Assembly: GCA_014529385.2 (NCBI GenBank)
Contig: CM043960.1
Location: 77,463,910 to 77,527,909 of the forward strand
Direction: 5' to 3'
Length of the DNA stretch: 64,000 nucleotides
Source: Adiantum capillus-veneris
Taxonomy: Eukaryota > Streptophyta > Polypodiopsida > Polypodiales > Pteridaceae
How positions within the stretch are numbered: the stretch's first letter is position 1; each line of letters opens with the position of its first letter. Of the stretch, positions 35,340-46,690 are shown piece by piece. Both the position numbers and the translations under genes were made by a program. The notes below the pieces were generated by a model. That model was not told the origin of the DNA and ran no database searches. It saw nothing but the letters and a program-made list of their open reading frames with translations.

Positions 35340-35913
35340 TGTAGTAGGCTTAGACACTCCAAGCAAGAAATCAATAGCCACACACGAACAAAAACTTCAA
35401 AATCACTGAACTTCAATAGAGAGAGAGAGAGAGAGTCGACACGGTCCGGCGGAGTTCTGTGCCCAAAGGCATTGGCCCCAAAGTCTACCACCCCTTTAAG
35501 TATTTCTTTATCATTAATCATTGCAAAGTACAACTCCCAAGGGACCTCTACTCTCCGACTCTACGTTCAGATGCTGTGCAGAGTGAGGCTCCAAGGGCTC
35601 TTTTAATTTTACAAGGGATGCCCAAAAGCAGAGCCCCAAAAGCATTCAGTTCAAAAGCGCTAGATCCAAAAGCATCTGCACCAGCATGAATCGCGGAAAT
35701 CCGTACAGTCTGCCACATAGCACAGCTAGCGCAAAACACGGAATTTTCGTACAGTTGTCCATGTCAGCACTCCACGCGATTTAATCTTTTGGCATATTTT
35801 AATGACATTGTGTCCCCTTGGGCCCCGTCGGAAAGGAAGCATAAGTTAGAATAACTTTGAAAACATTTTTATCCGATGTCCTGCTAGTCGTGCCACGTCA
35901 TCACTTTGTGACA
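35340..35913 (-). repeat. 3' LTR of gypsy family B'
   Basis: 574 bp, ending CACTTTGTGACA on the plus strand, followed by a complement polypurine tract TACCCCCCTCTTGAA. It shares GGCATTGGCCCCAAAGTCT and CCACGTCATCACTTTGTGAC with family B. Confidence 0.9.
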
Positions 35914-36172
35914 TACCCCCCTCTTGAAAGAATTGTAATCGTCCTCGATTACACCTGCAAAATCAGACATAAGCCATAAACCAATGCAGTAGACACCGAC
36001 TCTCAGTACTTACGTGCTAGAGAACACAAATCCAACACTTGCACAAAGACCAAGAGCCTCGTGAACCTTCGCAAAAGTAGCGTCGAAGTCTCTCATATAC
36101 TAATCTGTTTTAAGAATCTTATCCTGGATCTGGGGAATTCTCTAATCTACCAGCTGATTCCTAGTTGATTCC
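35914..36172 (-). other. family B' 3' interior
   Basis: It resembles the family B 3' untranslated region and integrase end (TCGTGAACCTTCGCAAAAG). It ends at the ATTCC duplication of the nested family C element. Confidence 0.7.
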
Positions 36173-37323
36173 TGTCACGTGACACATCCAACCCTATCTG
36201 TCCATGGACAAGCTACAGCATGACCAAGGTTCAGTTCAGTCAAGTCAGTCTAGAATAGGAAGTGATCTGGCACTTTTGTGAGTCTGTTCGCAGACCGTGC
36301 ATGACCAGACACTTAGAGTAGATGCATATCCTCCGGTTGCATTAAACCTATTTTCCCTATTTTGACATTTTTCACTTATTATTTTTAAGTGACTTTTGTT
36401 GGAAAGTAGGTAGGGCAATTTTGCTAAGATAATATATAAGCAAACCAGAGCTAGCACTTTCTGGCAGAAGAGGCAGCAAGAGCACCTTGCTCAACAGACA
36501 ACTTCTCAGCAAGACCAACCCCCGCGACAACTCTGGCGCTTTCTCCCACCAGAAGGCCTTGCTTTTTGCATCAGATCAGCCAGCGTTTTTGCAATTGCAG
36601 ATTCTTGGCTAGAGCAAGAAGCAGAAGACTCCCAGCATTAGCAAATTCGCCATAGCAAGGCCATTTTCAGCCCTAGCGTTTTTGCATCTGCAAGACACTT
36701 CAGCGTTTTTGCAGACCTTCGCGACGGAATCCCCACAAGCATCAGCGTTTTCAGTTTTCACCATTTAGAACCCGCAGAAGAAGTCCCGAACCTCGCAGAT
36801 CTCACCTTCCCGCAGTAGTTCCTCGCCAGACGGTCAGATCCCGCACAGTTTACAGATTCAACCCGGAAAACGCAGATTTCAGCATCTGCGTTTTCAGTGC
36901 ATCATCGTCGTACTGTCGTCGTCGACATTGTCATCGACATAGAGTCAGAATTCATCAGATACAAGATTTGCAGATTTTAGCCTTAGCGTTTTCAGATTTC
37001 AGCCCGTCTCGTCGTCATCCTCATCGTCGTCGAGTCCAAGCATTGTAGAGATTTGTGCATATCATAAGTAGACCACTCTCGCCCTAGAGAGTGGGGCCTT
37101 CGGAGGAGGGTTTGACAAAATTCTGGTGTCGTATTCTTCCCTCTCTATCTCTCAGTCTCATGCACTTCCATTCATAGTGTCCATTCACTTTGTTTGTGTC
37201 CATTGCACACTCTCACTAAAGGAACGGAAGGCTCTCCCTTCCGTAAGTAAAGGAACTCTTAAGGACAGTTCGGAGCACTCATCTTGAGCAAAGTTCAACA
37301 TTCACATTCCGTTGCACCTTACA
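36173..37323 (+). repeat. 5' LTR of family C
   Basis: 1151 bp, TGTCACGTGACACATCC to GCACCTTACA. TATA-like ATATATAAGC near 36430. The downstream half is packed with motifs like AGCGTTTTTGCA and TTTCAGCC, then CGTCGTCGTC-type runs (36905-37035). Confidence 0.95.
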
Positions 37324-37324
37324 T

Positions 37325-37336
37325 TGGTATCAGAGC
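37325..37336 (+). promoter_or_regulatory. tRNA-iMet primer-binding site, family C
   Basis: TGGTATCAGAGC one base after the LTR, an exact match to the initiator-Met primer site. Confidence 0.95.
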
Positions 37337-37667
37337 TTTGGCAGTGTTCTGTATCACTCAAGGAAAGAACCACAAGAACCACAGGAATTTTTTTTGCTTG
37401 TTGCGGTCGCACGAACCCAAGACTTCTTGGGGGTATCTTCCTAATCGTGTTTTTGAAGAGTGACAGGAAACCCAAGAAAGAAGGGCTTGTCCAGCCTCCC
37501 CTTGTGCCTCTTTTCACTCATTGAGAGCGGACCGTGCACTTAGCGGCCAATCGACATGAAGTGGAAAAAAGCAACCTTGGTGTGAGCGCAAGGCCGCCAA
37601 GGGGTGCGCCCGCGGAAAAGAGCACAACTCGGGTGAAGAGAAGATCCTTCTCTAACACAGATTGCAA

Positions 37668-37765
37668 GCGAAAGAAGAACCTCAAGACCCTCAAGAACCT
37701 CAAGAACTCAAGAACTCAAGACCCCCCAAGAACCCAAGAACCCAAGACCCACAAGAGCCCTAAGT
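37668..37765 (+). repeat. AAGAACC-type leader repeat
   Basis: About ten imperfect units of CTCAAGAACC / CCAAGAACC in the leader just before gag. The second family C copy has a shorter version at 62960-63045. Confidence 0.8.
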
Positions 37766-37799
37766 TCCTCGTGAACTTAAGAACCAAAGATCACAGTGT

Positions 37800-39230
37800 A
37801 TGGTCATCACCCGAAGCGGAATGGATACTTCGCATGGAGGTGATGGGCATGAAAGTAGTGAAGAAGAATTTCCTCACCATGGAGGTTTTCCTAACCCTCC
37901 CCCTTCGCCATCTACGCCAGGGATTGCACCAAATCCTATGGAGGCTTTGATGAAATCGATGATGGACAAGATGGCACAACAAGAAGCGACTCACATTGCT
38001 TTGGAACGCGAGCGCGATGCACGAAAAGAAAGAAAAGCAGACAGAAAAGCGGCTATAGAGCGTGAGCGTGAGCAAATGCGCTTGGAAGCCGAAGCAAGAT
38101 GAGTGGCCTTCGAGGCCGATCGAGAGGTTCAAAGGGACCTCCGCACTCAAGAATTGGTTCGACAGGTTCTTGCCTCGAAGTCCGAACCAGCCAAAGATGT
38201 TGGGAGTTCCTCAAGTGGCGCAAGCTGAGAGTCGGACTCCAACCACCCAGTCACAGAGAAGTTGACTTTCAGTAAGTATGATCGCAAGATGGATGCTACG
38301 GTTATTCATTCTTGGTTGCATCAATTTAATGATTATAATGCGACAACTAAGAAGACAGGAAATAGCAAGGTTTTGACGGCAGCTATGTACCTTGCCGGTG
38401 ATGCCATAAATTGGTACCACACATGGCAAGAGGCACAGTTAGCCACGCACCTAGAGGAAGCCGACAAATTCGCGCCTCTTTCCTTCAATTCGGCTAATTT
38501 CCAAGACAAACTCAAGGCGCGGTTCATGCCACCTCAGTACCTGGCACGATTGAAGAACGATTGGCAAGCTCTCAAGCAAAATGATATGCCAGTTATGTCT
38601 TTCTCTAATCGTGTTTTGCAGCTAGGTACCCAATTACGCAAGTCGGATGATGAGTGCAAAGAGGCATTCCTTTATGGATTGGACGAGTATATCAAGTATG
38701 ATGTCGAGGTGCTCGATCCAATCGATCTCAACAAGGCGGTAGCGGTTGCTCTCGCACACGAGATAAAGCACAACAAGGGAAAGCCTAAGGAAAACAAGAC
38801 TTCGACAAGTACCTCTCAGACTTCTCAGAACCCTCAGAACGGTAAGAATGGTAAGAACGGTAACTCTTCTAACCAATCTTCCAATAGTCTCTCAGAAAAG
38901 AACTCTCAAAGTAAACCTAAGGGTAAAGCTAACACAATTGCTAAACCTAAGCTTACTCTATATGAAAAGGTAGCACGAGGAATTTTAGGAGGATACATCA
39001 AGTCGGAAGAGCAAAGCACTTATTCTAAGAAAGGTCGTTGTTTTCATTGTCACATTAAGGGCCACATAAAAAGAACATGTCCTAAGCTTGACTCTAATGA
39101 ATCTAAAAAATCCACAGAACCCACTTCCTCTGTCAATGCAATCAATGACAACACGAGTGTGCCCCAAGTTTCTCATGACCCTCCCATTGATGAGTCTCTC
39201 ATTAAATGTTATGGTCATATGACGGGGTAG
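37800..39230 (+). pseudogene. family C gag
   Basis: One reading frame from MVITRSGMDTSHGGDGHESS (37800) to 39230, broken only by TGA at about 38100 and 38228, both where CGA (Arg) would be a one-step precursor. An arginine/glutamate-rich coiled coil (near 37990-38100) precedes the gag core (MDATVIHSWLHQFNDYNATT, GDAINWYHTWQ, FQDKLKARFMPPQY). A Ser/Asn-rich linker and a CCHC knuckle (CFHCHIKGHIKRTC, about 39040-39082) follow. Confidence 0.9.
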
Positions 39231-40480
39231 CGTTTTGTCATATTGTTTGACCCAAGCAGTATGCATGATGTGATCAGTCCCTCTCTTGTTGAGAGAGCCC
39301 GCCTAGAGGTTAGGGAGAAATCTCCTCTCGAGGTCTCTCACTTTGCTCCCGGTATGGACTCTCTCATCACGAAGGAGTGCCTTGATGTGTTGTTTACAAT
39401 TCAACAAGCTGCTTTCCGAAGAAAAATTTTAGTCTCTCCTCTCTCAGTATGTGATATAATAATGGGCATTCGATGGTTTCGTGAGCATAGCCCTCTCATT
39501 GATTGGGTGGAAAATACGTTCACTTTCAATGCCAAAAGTGACTCTCCCATTGTCATTCGTGGAGAGCAAGTTGTTCATTCTCCATCTCTCATTTCTAATG
39601 TGCAGGCAAAGATTGAACGGATTCAGGAGAAGGAGACTCTCTCGGTCTTGTCTTCTTCAAAGCATGATACACAGGATTTGCATGATGATTTGAATGACAA
39701 GCATGATGATTTATATGATGATCAAGATCTGATTTCTCACCAACATGATGATTTGCATGATGATCAAGATGTGATTTCTCACGCTAGCATGATGATTTGC
39801 ATGAAGATGACGTGATTGTTCACAAGGATGATGGTTTAGTTGATTTTTTTCCTAGTGAAGCTAACCTCGTTGCAGAGTCGATCAATCATGAAGAATTGAT
39901 CTTGGCTTTCGAGTCGAGGTCCACAGCACCCCCCCATGCAGATTTGATCAAACAGTACCAACCGATCTTGGCTCTCGAGCCTAGGTCCAAAGAACCCTTA
40001 CAGGAAGTACTATGTGTTCGACTGATTCGTCAGCACACATTGTTCGAGTGTTTCATTCATAATCGTTTCCTGTATTTTAATCAGCGTCTTTATGTGATCC
40101 CTTTTCATAGGCATGCCATATTGTACGTTGAGCACTTCACTCATAAATGAGCACGGATGTATGTTGATTTCTCATGAAAAGCTAAAAAGTATGCATTCAA
40201 GGAAGTCACATTCCATGTCTCTTCCTTGGCATGACACAGTAGTAGAAAGAGCACAAGAAGAATTGAGTATCAAGCCTCGGCATGTCCATTGTGATTTGCC
40301 ACAATTGATTGATTTAGATCAGAAAGATGAGATTGGATTCCATGTTTTGCATGTGTTTGATGAACGGTGTGGCACTCCGTCTCTTGTTTCATCTACATTG
40401 CATGTAGAGTCTTTTAGGAAGACAAGATTTTTTCCAGTCACTTTACATGGAATGGGTATGTTCATGTTTTTGTGTTAGAA
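39231..40480 (+). pseudogene. family C protease-like region and acidic tail
   Basis: FVILFDPSSMHDVISPSLVE (from 39236) aligns with the aspartic protease start of gypsy elements, but the D-S-G triad reads D-P-S, so activity is doubtful. SVCDIIMGIRWFREHSPLID follows, as in the second half of such proteases. A run of Asp/His repeats (39660-39815) and a non-conserved tail end the interior. Confidence 0.7.
39660..39815 (+). repeat. Asp/His-rich tandem coding repeat
   Basis: Units of CATGATGATTTGCATGATGA and close variants encode HDDLHDDQD-type repeats, three to four times, before a frame change. Confidence 0.85.
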
Positions 40481-40749
40481 GTGGTTTCAGGAATTTTTAG
40501 CCTCGGAGATTTTTGAAGAAGGTAGACGTATGGCTCTAGACGAAGTGGAGCATTGAAGATGACTTTGTGTCGCTTTCGGCGCGGCCCAAAGAAGCAAGCG
40601 TTGCACACCTTTATGAAGTTCGAGTATCGCATGACCCACGCATCAGAGTGGGCCGGCGACGAGTCCTTTCCAGGATTCCGGATGCTATTGGCGATCTCCC
40701 TTGACGCCATACAGTTTGGTACCAATACCTCACTTTGAAAAGGAGGGGA
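40481..40749 (+). other. family C 3' untranslated region and polypurine tract
   Basis: No open frame continues from the protease tail. The last bases, GAAAAGGAGGGGA (40737-40749), are the polypurine tract. Confidence 0.7.
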
Positions 40750-42164
40750 TGTCACGTGACACATCCAACCCTATGTGTCCGTGGACAAGCTACAGCATGA
40801 CCAGGGTTCAGTTCAATCAAGTCAGTCTAGAATAGAAGGTGATCTGACACTTTTGTGAGTCTGTTCGAAGACCGTGCATGACCACACACTTGGAGTAGAT
40901 GCATATCCTCCGGCTGCACACAGCATGATCATAAGCATTCCCATCAAAATCTTTCAAGGGAATTTTCCAGTGCATTTAGCCTATTTTCCCTATTTTTGAC
41001 ATTTTTAACTTATTATTTTTAAGTGACTATTGTTGGAAAGTAGGTAGGGCAAATTGAATAAGTTTGTATATAAGCAAACCTAGCACTAATTCAAAAGAGC
41101 CAGCAGGAGCACCATTGCTCAACAGGCAACTTCTCAACAAGAACCCTTGGTGGCGTTTTTCCCTCCAAGCAAGCATCGCCAAGAATCCATCAGGGGAATT
41201 TTCCAGTGCATTAAACCTATTTTCCCTATTTTTGACATTTTTCACTTATTATTTTTAAGTGACTTATGTTGGAAAGTAGGTAGGGTAATTTTGCTAAGAT
41301 AATATATAAGCAAACCAGAGCTAGCACTTTCTAGCAGAAGAGGCTGCAGGAGCACCTTGCTCAACAGGCAACTTCTCAGCAAGACCAACCCCAGCGACAA
41401 CTCCGGCGTTTTCTCTCACGCGTTTTTGCATCAGATCAGCCAGCGTTTTTGCAATTGCAGATTCTTGGCGACAGCAAGAAGCAGAAGACTCCCAGCGTTA
41501 GCAGATTCTCCACAGCAAGACCATTTTCAGCCCTAGCGTTTTTGCATCTGCAAGACACTTCAGTGTTTTTGCAGACCTTCGCGACGGAATCCCCACAAGC
41601 ATCAGCATTTTCAGTTTTCACCATTTAGAACCCACGGAAGAAGTCCCGAACCTCGCAGATCTCACCTTCCCGCAGTAGTTCCTCGCCGCACGGTCAGATC
41701 CCACGCAGTTTGCAGATTCAGCCCGGAAAACGCAGATTTCAGCATCTGCGTTTTCAGCGCGTCGTCGTTGCATCATCGTCATCGACATAGAGTCAGAATT
41801 CAGCAGATACAAGATTTGCAGATTTCAGCCTTAGCATTTTCAGATTTCAGCCCGCGTCGTCGTCCTCATCGTCGGCAAGTCCAAGCATTAGAGATTTGTG
41901 CAATCATAAGTAGACCGCTCTCGCCATAGAGAATGGGGCCTTTGGAGAAGGGTTTGACAACATTTTGGTATCGTATTCTTCTCTCTATCTCTCAGTCTCA
42001 TGCACTTCCATTCACAATGTCCATTCACTTTGTTTGTGTCCATTGCACTCTCTCACTAAAGGAACGGAAGGCTCTCCCTTCCGTAAGTATAAGGAACCCT
42101 TGAGCACAGTTCGGAGCACTCATCTTGAGCAAAGCTCAACATTCACATTCCGCTGCACCTTACA
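40750..42164 (+). repeat. 3' LTR of family C with internal duplication
   Basis: 1415 bp against 1151 in the 5' LTR. The excess comes from a tandem copy of about 236 bp (40958-41193 and 41194-41430), each with GGGAATTTTCCAGTGCAT and a TATA-like GTATATAAGC or ATATATAAGC. Confidence 0.9.
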
Positions 42165-44360
42165 ATTCTCTTTTCTACCTTGAGACGTGTGGGTAGCTTC
42201 GTTAGCTTCCCCTGTCCGTTGGCAGGTCAGTCTCAATCATCGGAACCCTGAGATGCATTATCATCTGATCCCCTTGCTCCGGATTCCTTTGATGAACTTG
42301 CATTTGGTTCCCTTAGTTCGTCGGAACGTTCGGATGTGCTACCATCTGATTTTTCCAGAATCCTGTGATGAGCTGTCATCCGGTTCCCTTGATTCATTCT
42401 CTTCAATCTGGCGGACTCTTGCCCTGTTGAGTTGGATACTATCCTGTACGTAAGATAAGTCAATGAGCCGGCATGTGTTCCAAATTGTTGCTTAACATGT
42501 CCCATGAGTCTCTGAATGGAGTCAGACTTTTGGTTCAGACAATAGTCTCGAATCTCTTTTTGCAAACCACAGCAAAACCGCTCAATCTGGTCTTTCTCGT
42601 TAATAAATATCCCAAAACCTCTGGCAGTAGTCATCCAATGTATCTTTCTTAGTCATTCTCAATTACCTCAAATGGCACCTTCCCCATCGAACAATGTTGT
42701 TGTAGGCAAACTCCACCAAGGGCAAATACTTTCTTCTAATCCGAAATACAAGACTTCAACAAATCCAAAACCATTGAATTTGGCTATCTCAAATTGCCCA
42801 TCTATCTACGGGTGAGATGAGGACGAGAACTGCAACCGCGTGCCAACATTCTCCCAGATTGCCCTCCAAAACAAACTAGTAAACCAGGGATTTCTGTTCG
42901 AAACAATGGACTCAGGCATGCCATGTAATCAGAAAATCTTTGAAACAAACAGTTTCGCCAAATGATCAAGCTTGATTGTCTTCTTTACTGGAATGAAGTG
43001 GGTTTGTTTACTGAATCTAACAATGACTGTCCAAAAACCATCATACCCACTTTGAGTCTTGGGGAGATCAAAAATTGATATATCTGGCAATGCTTTCCGA
43101 GGGACGGGAGGGTATGGGTAAAAGGCTGTAGAAGTCTCGGTGCCTTATGCCTGTCAAACTTGACCTTTTAGTCTACTAAACAACTGCGAACAAACTCGTC
43201 CACATCCTTTTTGAGCCTCGGCCAAGAAAAGTAACCCTCAACACCCTTCAAGGTGGTATCTGTGTCGCGGTGGCTTGAAAAAGGTGGACAATGGCACTCT
43301 ATCAAAACCTTTTTCCTCAAAGGCTGTAACACACAACATCGTTTTCCGCATCTGTACAACCCGTTAAGGAGGTGAAAACATCTTGCTCTCGTAAGTTATG
43401 ACATGGCCTTCTTGCATCTAGACTACTCTCAAACTGCAACCACATGCATCACCGTAAACGTCAAAGGGATTTTGCAAGTCTGATAAAGCCAATACTGGTC
43501 CAATTGTCAACTTTTCCTTGAGAGCCTGAAAGGCTACAATCTCTAACGGTCCCCAAGTAAAAGGAACCCCTTTCTGAATCAATCCATGCAAAGGAGAAGC
43601 CATCTCTACAAAATTTCGAATGAATCGCCGATAATAGGAGCAGAAACGCAAAGTTCGGTACTTTCGTCCATCTGAGCAGGGTCGATCCTCACAAAGTCAG
43701 GTACCAGTCTTGCTTTCATCTTTCGTTTTCTTCCACGCTCTTCAGCTTCTCGAGAAGTCCCTAGTTTGTCTTCTTGTGATCCTTTGGTTCTTCTTTTCAA
43801 GAATTCTGTCCAACTCTTTTTGCAAGTACAGGTTTCGCTTTTCTGCACTCGTCTGTCCTTTCATCTTCCTCTGACCTACGAGGAGAATCAATGGCCTCAC
43901 GCCATCTCGAGTAAATCTCATCAATCGAGTAATCCTTCAGGTGTTTCTCAAATCTTCGGTCTCTAGAGTACTTAATCAATCTTTTCACAAAGGTATCAAC
44001 CTGCAGTTGATGTTTGTACTCCGCTCTGGCAAACTTTTCTGCTGAAAATTTGCCCAAATCTTCATTCTTTTCTTCAGTTCCCCCGCCAGATTTCAACTTT
44101 TCTTTGCTTGCCCACCGAGAGGTGTTATCTCCGTCAGATTCTCCGCAAAAACCCATGTGTACTCTTGGGTTCTTTATGGCTTATGCCTTTTAAGTCAGAG
44201 TGATGAAGAGGGGAGCGTGCCCAGAGCGAGATGAAGTAAGGGTGGAGTGGCTAATAAGTCTAGGGTCGGGACACGAAGATTCTTTCAAAAAAAACTACCT
44301 GTGCTACAAAAAAGATTGGATCCTTCGTAGAAGAAGAATCATTTTGAGCTCTAATACCAC
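42165..44360 (-). pseudogene. family B' gag-pol remnants in scrambled order
   Basis: Read on the minus strand: gag N-terminus (SRWREAIDSPRRSEEDERTD, 44156-43742), then the RT/RNase H joint (FCSYYRRFIRNFVEMASPLH, 43651-43418), the integrase finger (HCPPFSSHRD, CLVD, 43359-43168) and integrase core (HFIPVKKTIKLDHLAKLF, GMPESIVSNR, about 43080-42660). Then a gag core again (EIRDYCLNQKSDSIQRLMGH, 42634-42233). The late gag piece is out of place and implies recombination at about 42665. Many stops. Confidence 0.85.
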
Positions 44361-44891
44361 TGTAACAGGCATGGACACTCCAAGCGAGAAATCAATAGCA
44401 ACACACAAACAGAAGCTTCAAAATTACTGAACTTCAATAGAGAGAAAGAGAAAGAGTCGACACGGGCGGACAAAGTTCCATCTTAGAGGTATTGGCCCCA
44501 AAGTCTGGCGCCCCTTTCGATATCTCTTTATCATTAATCATTGCAAAGTACAACTCCCAAGGACCTCTGCTCTCACACTCTGTAGCTTGGGGCCTTTTAA
44601 TTGCCGAAAAGCAGAGCCCAAAAAGAAGTCAGTTTAAAAGCATCTGCTCTCAAAAGCTGCCAACGTGAATCACGGAAATCTGTAAAGTTTGCCACATGGC
44701 ACAGCTAGCCCAAAACGCGGAATTTCCGTACAACTGTCCACGTCAGCACTCCACACGATTTAATCTTTTGGCATATTTTCATGGCCTTGTGTTCCTTGGG
44801 CCTGTCGAAAAGAAACCATAAGTTGGAACAACTTTAAAAAGCATTTTTATTTGACGTCCAGGTACGCGTGCCACGTCATCACTTTGTGACA
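44361..44891 (-). repeat. 5' LTR of gypsy family B'
   Basis: 531 bp, TGTAACAGGCATGG to CACTTTGTGACA, matching 35340-35913 with several indels. GTACA duplication follows. Confidence 0.9.
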
Positions 44892-44896
44892 GTACA

Positions 44897-46690
44897 TCGC
44901 CCTCACGTTTTACATATAAAGTGCTTTTTGTTGGATTGTTACAAACACCTCATTTAACCGAATGAGTGTAAGCTTTCTCATACCAAGCACGAGGATATTG
45001 ATTCAACCCATACAAAGCTTTCTTACATTTACACACTTTATATTCCTGCCCTTTAATGGCAGAACCATGAGGCTACGTTACATAAACTTCCTCAAATATG
45101 TCACCATTCAAGAAAGCAGTAACAATATTTGATTGGTGTACATCCCATCCTAAAATGAGTTGCCAATGTACATAGAAAATGCATAGTAGTCATAGGTCGG
45201 AGCAAAAGTCTCTTCATAATCTATGCCTTTCTGTTGTGCATAACCTTTTGCAACAAGTCGAGCCTTATAGCAATCAATCCCACCATCCAGCTTACGTTTC
45301 AACTTGTAAACCCACTTTGTACCAATGGCCTTTTTACCAAGAGGCAAATCACATAAAGCCCATGTATCATTTTCCATAAGTGCATCTTTTGTGATTGCAT
45401 GGCAGCCATCCAATTTTCTGAATTCTGTGCTTCATCAAAAGACAAAAGTTCCTCACTATCACATAAGCTAAAAATAGCCAAATCATAACAATCCGGTGCA
45501 AGGCGAGAACCTGAACGAGTATGACTAGACAAAGGTGCATCCAATTTATTATCATGCAAAGTATGCACCAGCCATTTTGGCATACCTGTAGCCTGCTCAT
45601 TCTAAGCCATTTCCACATCAAGTACATCATGTATATCTGCATGAGTAATAGACTGATCTGTAACAGTTTCATGTACCTGTACATTTGCCTCATTCAAATT
45701 TCAAACACTGAAAAGAGGCAACAAACTGTCATAAATGTCATGTGAGCTTACAACACAATCTCTAGTCCATGACAGTAAGGGCTGAACAGAATCTTCCACA
45801 AACACAACATCCCCTGAAACCAAGATACGCTTTGTTTGTAGATTGTACAACCTATAACCTTTGCTTTCAGTACTATAACCAACAAAAATGCATTTAACAG
45901 CCTTATCATCCAATTTTTTGCCCTACATTTGTGGCACCAAAGTATAAGCCAAACAGCCAAAAACATGCATGTGATCAATAGATGGTTTTCGATCATGCCA
46001 TGCTTCATAAATAGTCATAAATTGCAAAGCTTTCGTAGGACACCTGTTAAGTACATAAGCAGCACACATCATGGCCCCAAGCAAAAATGAATGTGGCAAA
46101 GCTTGACTCTTGACCATACATCGTGTCATCTCCGGAAGCGACCTGTTTTTCCTCTCAGAAACACCATTTTGTTGAGGTATATACGACATACATTGGTGTT
46201 TTATCCCACGACTAGCCAGAAATGCATTAAATTCATGAGAGATATACTCTCCCCCTCGATCGGAACGGAGGGTGCCAATAGTACATTTAGAGACATTTTC
46301 AGCCATAGCCAAAAATTGCTTAAGCTTGAAAACACTTTGGACTTAGCTTTACGCGGATACACCCATGCATGCGTGGGGTAATCATCAATGAAAGTCACAA
46401 AGTAAAGGTAATTGCCCAAGGACGGAGTTTGCATGGGCCCACAAACATCACTATGCACAAGCTGCAACTTGCATGTAGCCCTAACTGAACCATCCTTTGG
46501 AAACTTCGGACGCTGCATCTTACCCAAAATACAGCATTCACAAACATGCTTCATAGGTGCTTCAAGAGGCGGCAAAGAAGCAACCATATCAGATTTTTGC
46601 AAACGCAGTGCGTGTTTATTTATTTGGATGGCATTCTCATTTTCTCCTCTTCCTAGGAGCAACATGCTATTGATGTGGGGAAAGTTTAGG
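44897..46690 (-). pseudogene. Ty1/copia integrase and RT start (5' half of a split element)
   Basis: Minus strand: GAG-pre-integrase (HVCECCILGKMQRPKFP), integrase catalytic pieces (LVHSDVCGPM, TFIDDYPTHAW, LRSDRGGEYISHEF, QQNGVSERKN), the integrase tail (FGCLAYTLVPQ, KCIFVGYSTESKGYRLYN), then RT (NDTWALCDLP, KWVYKLKRKLDGGIDCYKAR, GYAQQKGIDYEETFAPT). TAG stops at glutamine positions occur after LVPQM and DVEMA. The 5' end is cut near 46690, so gag is missing. Confidence 0.9.

Larger units (their letters stand above)
36173..42164 (+). mobile_element. gypsy-like family C element, gag and protease only
   Basis: 6 kb, plus strand. LTRs 36173-37323 and 40750-42164, flanks ATTCC (36168-36172) and ATTCT (42165-42169), a target duplication with one C-to-T change. 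Primer site TGGTATCAGAGC at 37325-37336, polypurine AAAAGGAGGGGA before the 3' LTR. The interior has gag and a protease-like region but no RT, RNase H or integrase, so the copy would depend on proteins from elsewhere. Confidence 0.9.
35340..44891 (-). mobile_element. gypsy family B' element carrying a nested gypsy
   Basis: LTRs at 35340-35913 (3') and 44361-44891 (5'), target duplication GTACA (35335-35339 and 44892-44896). Excluding the nested family C element (36173-42164) the interior is about 2.5 kb, so B' is itself internally deleted. Its LTRs and proteins are related to family B. A damaged primer site (complement of CTCTAATACCAC) adjoins the 5' LTR. It lies inside the copia element split at 35334/44897. 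Confidence 0.9.

Noticed and set aside
34379-35533. 384-codon minus-strand frame
   Set aside because: Its first 60 residues are translated LTR B' and the rest is copia RT; the joint is the insertion site at 35335-35340, so it is a chance fusion.
36173-37323. CGTCGTCGTC runs as a coding repeat
   Set aside because: They lie in the LTR downstream of its TATA motif with no open frame of note.
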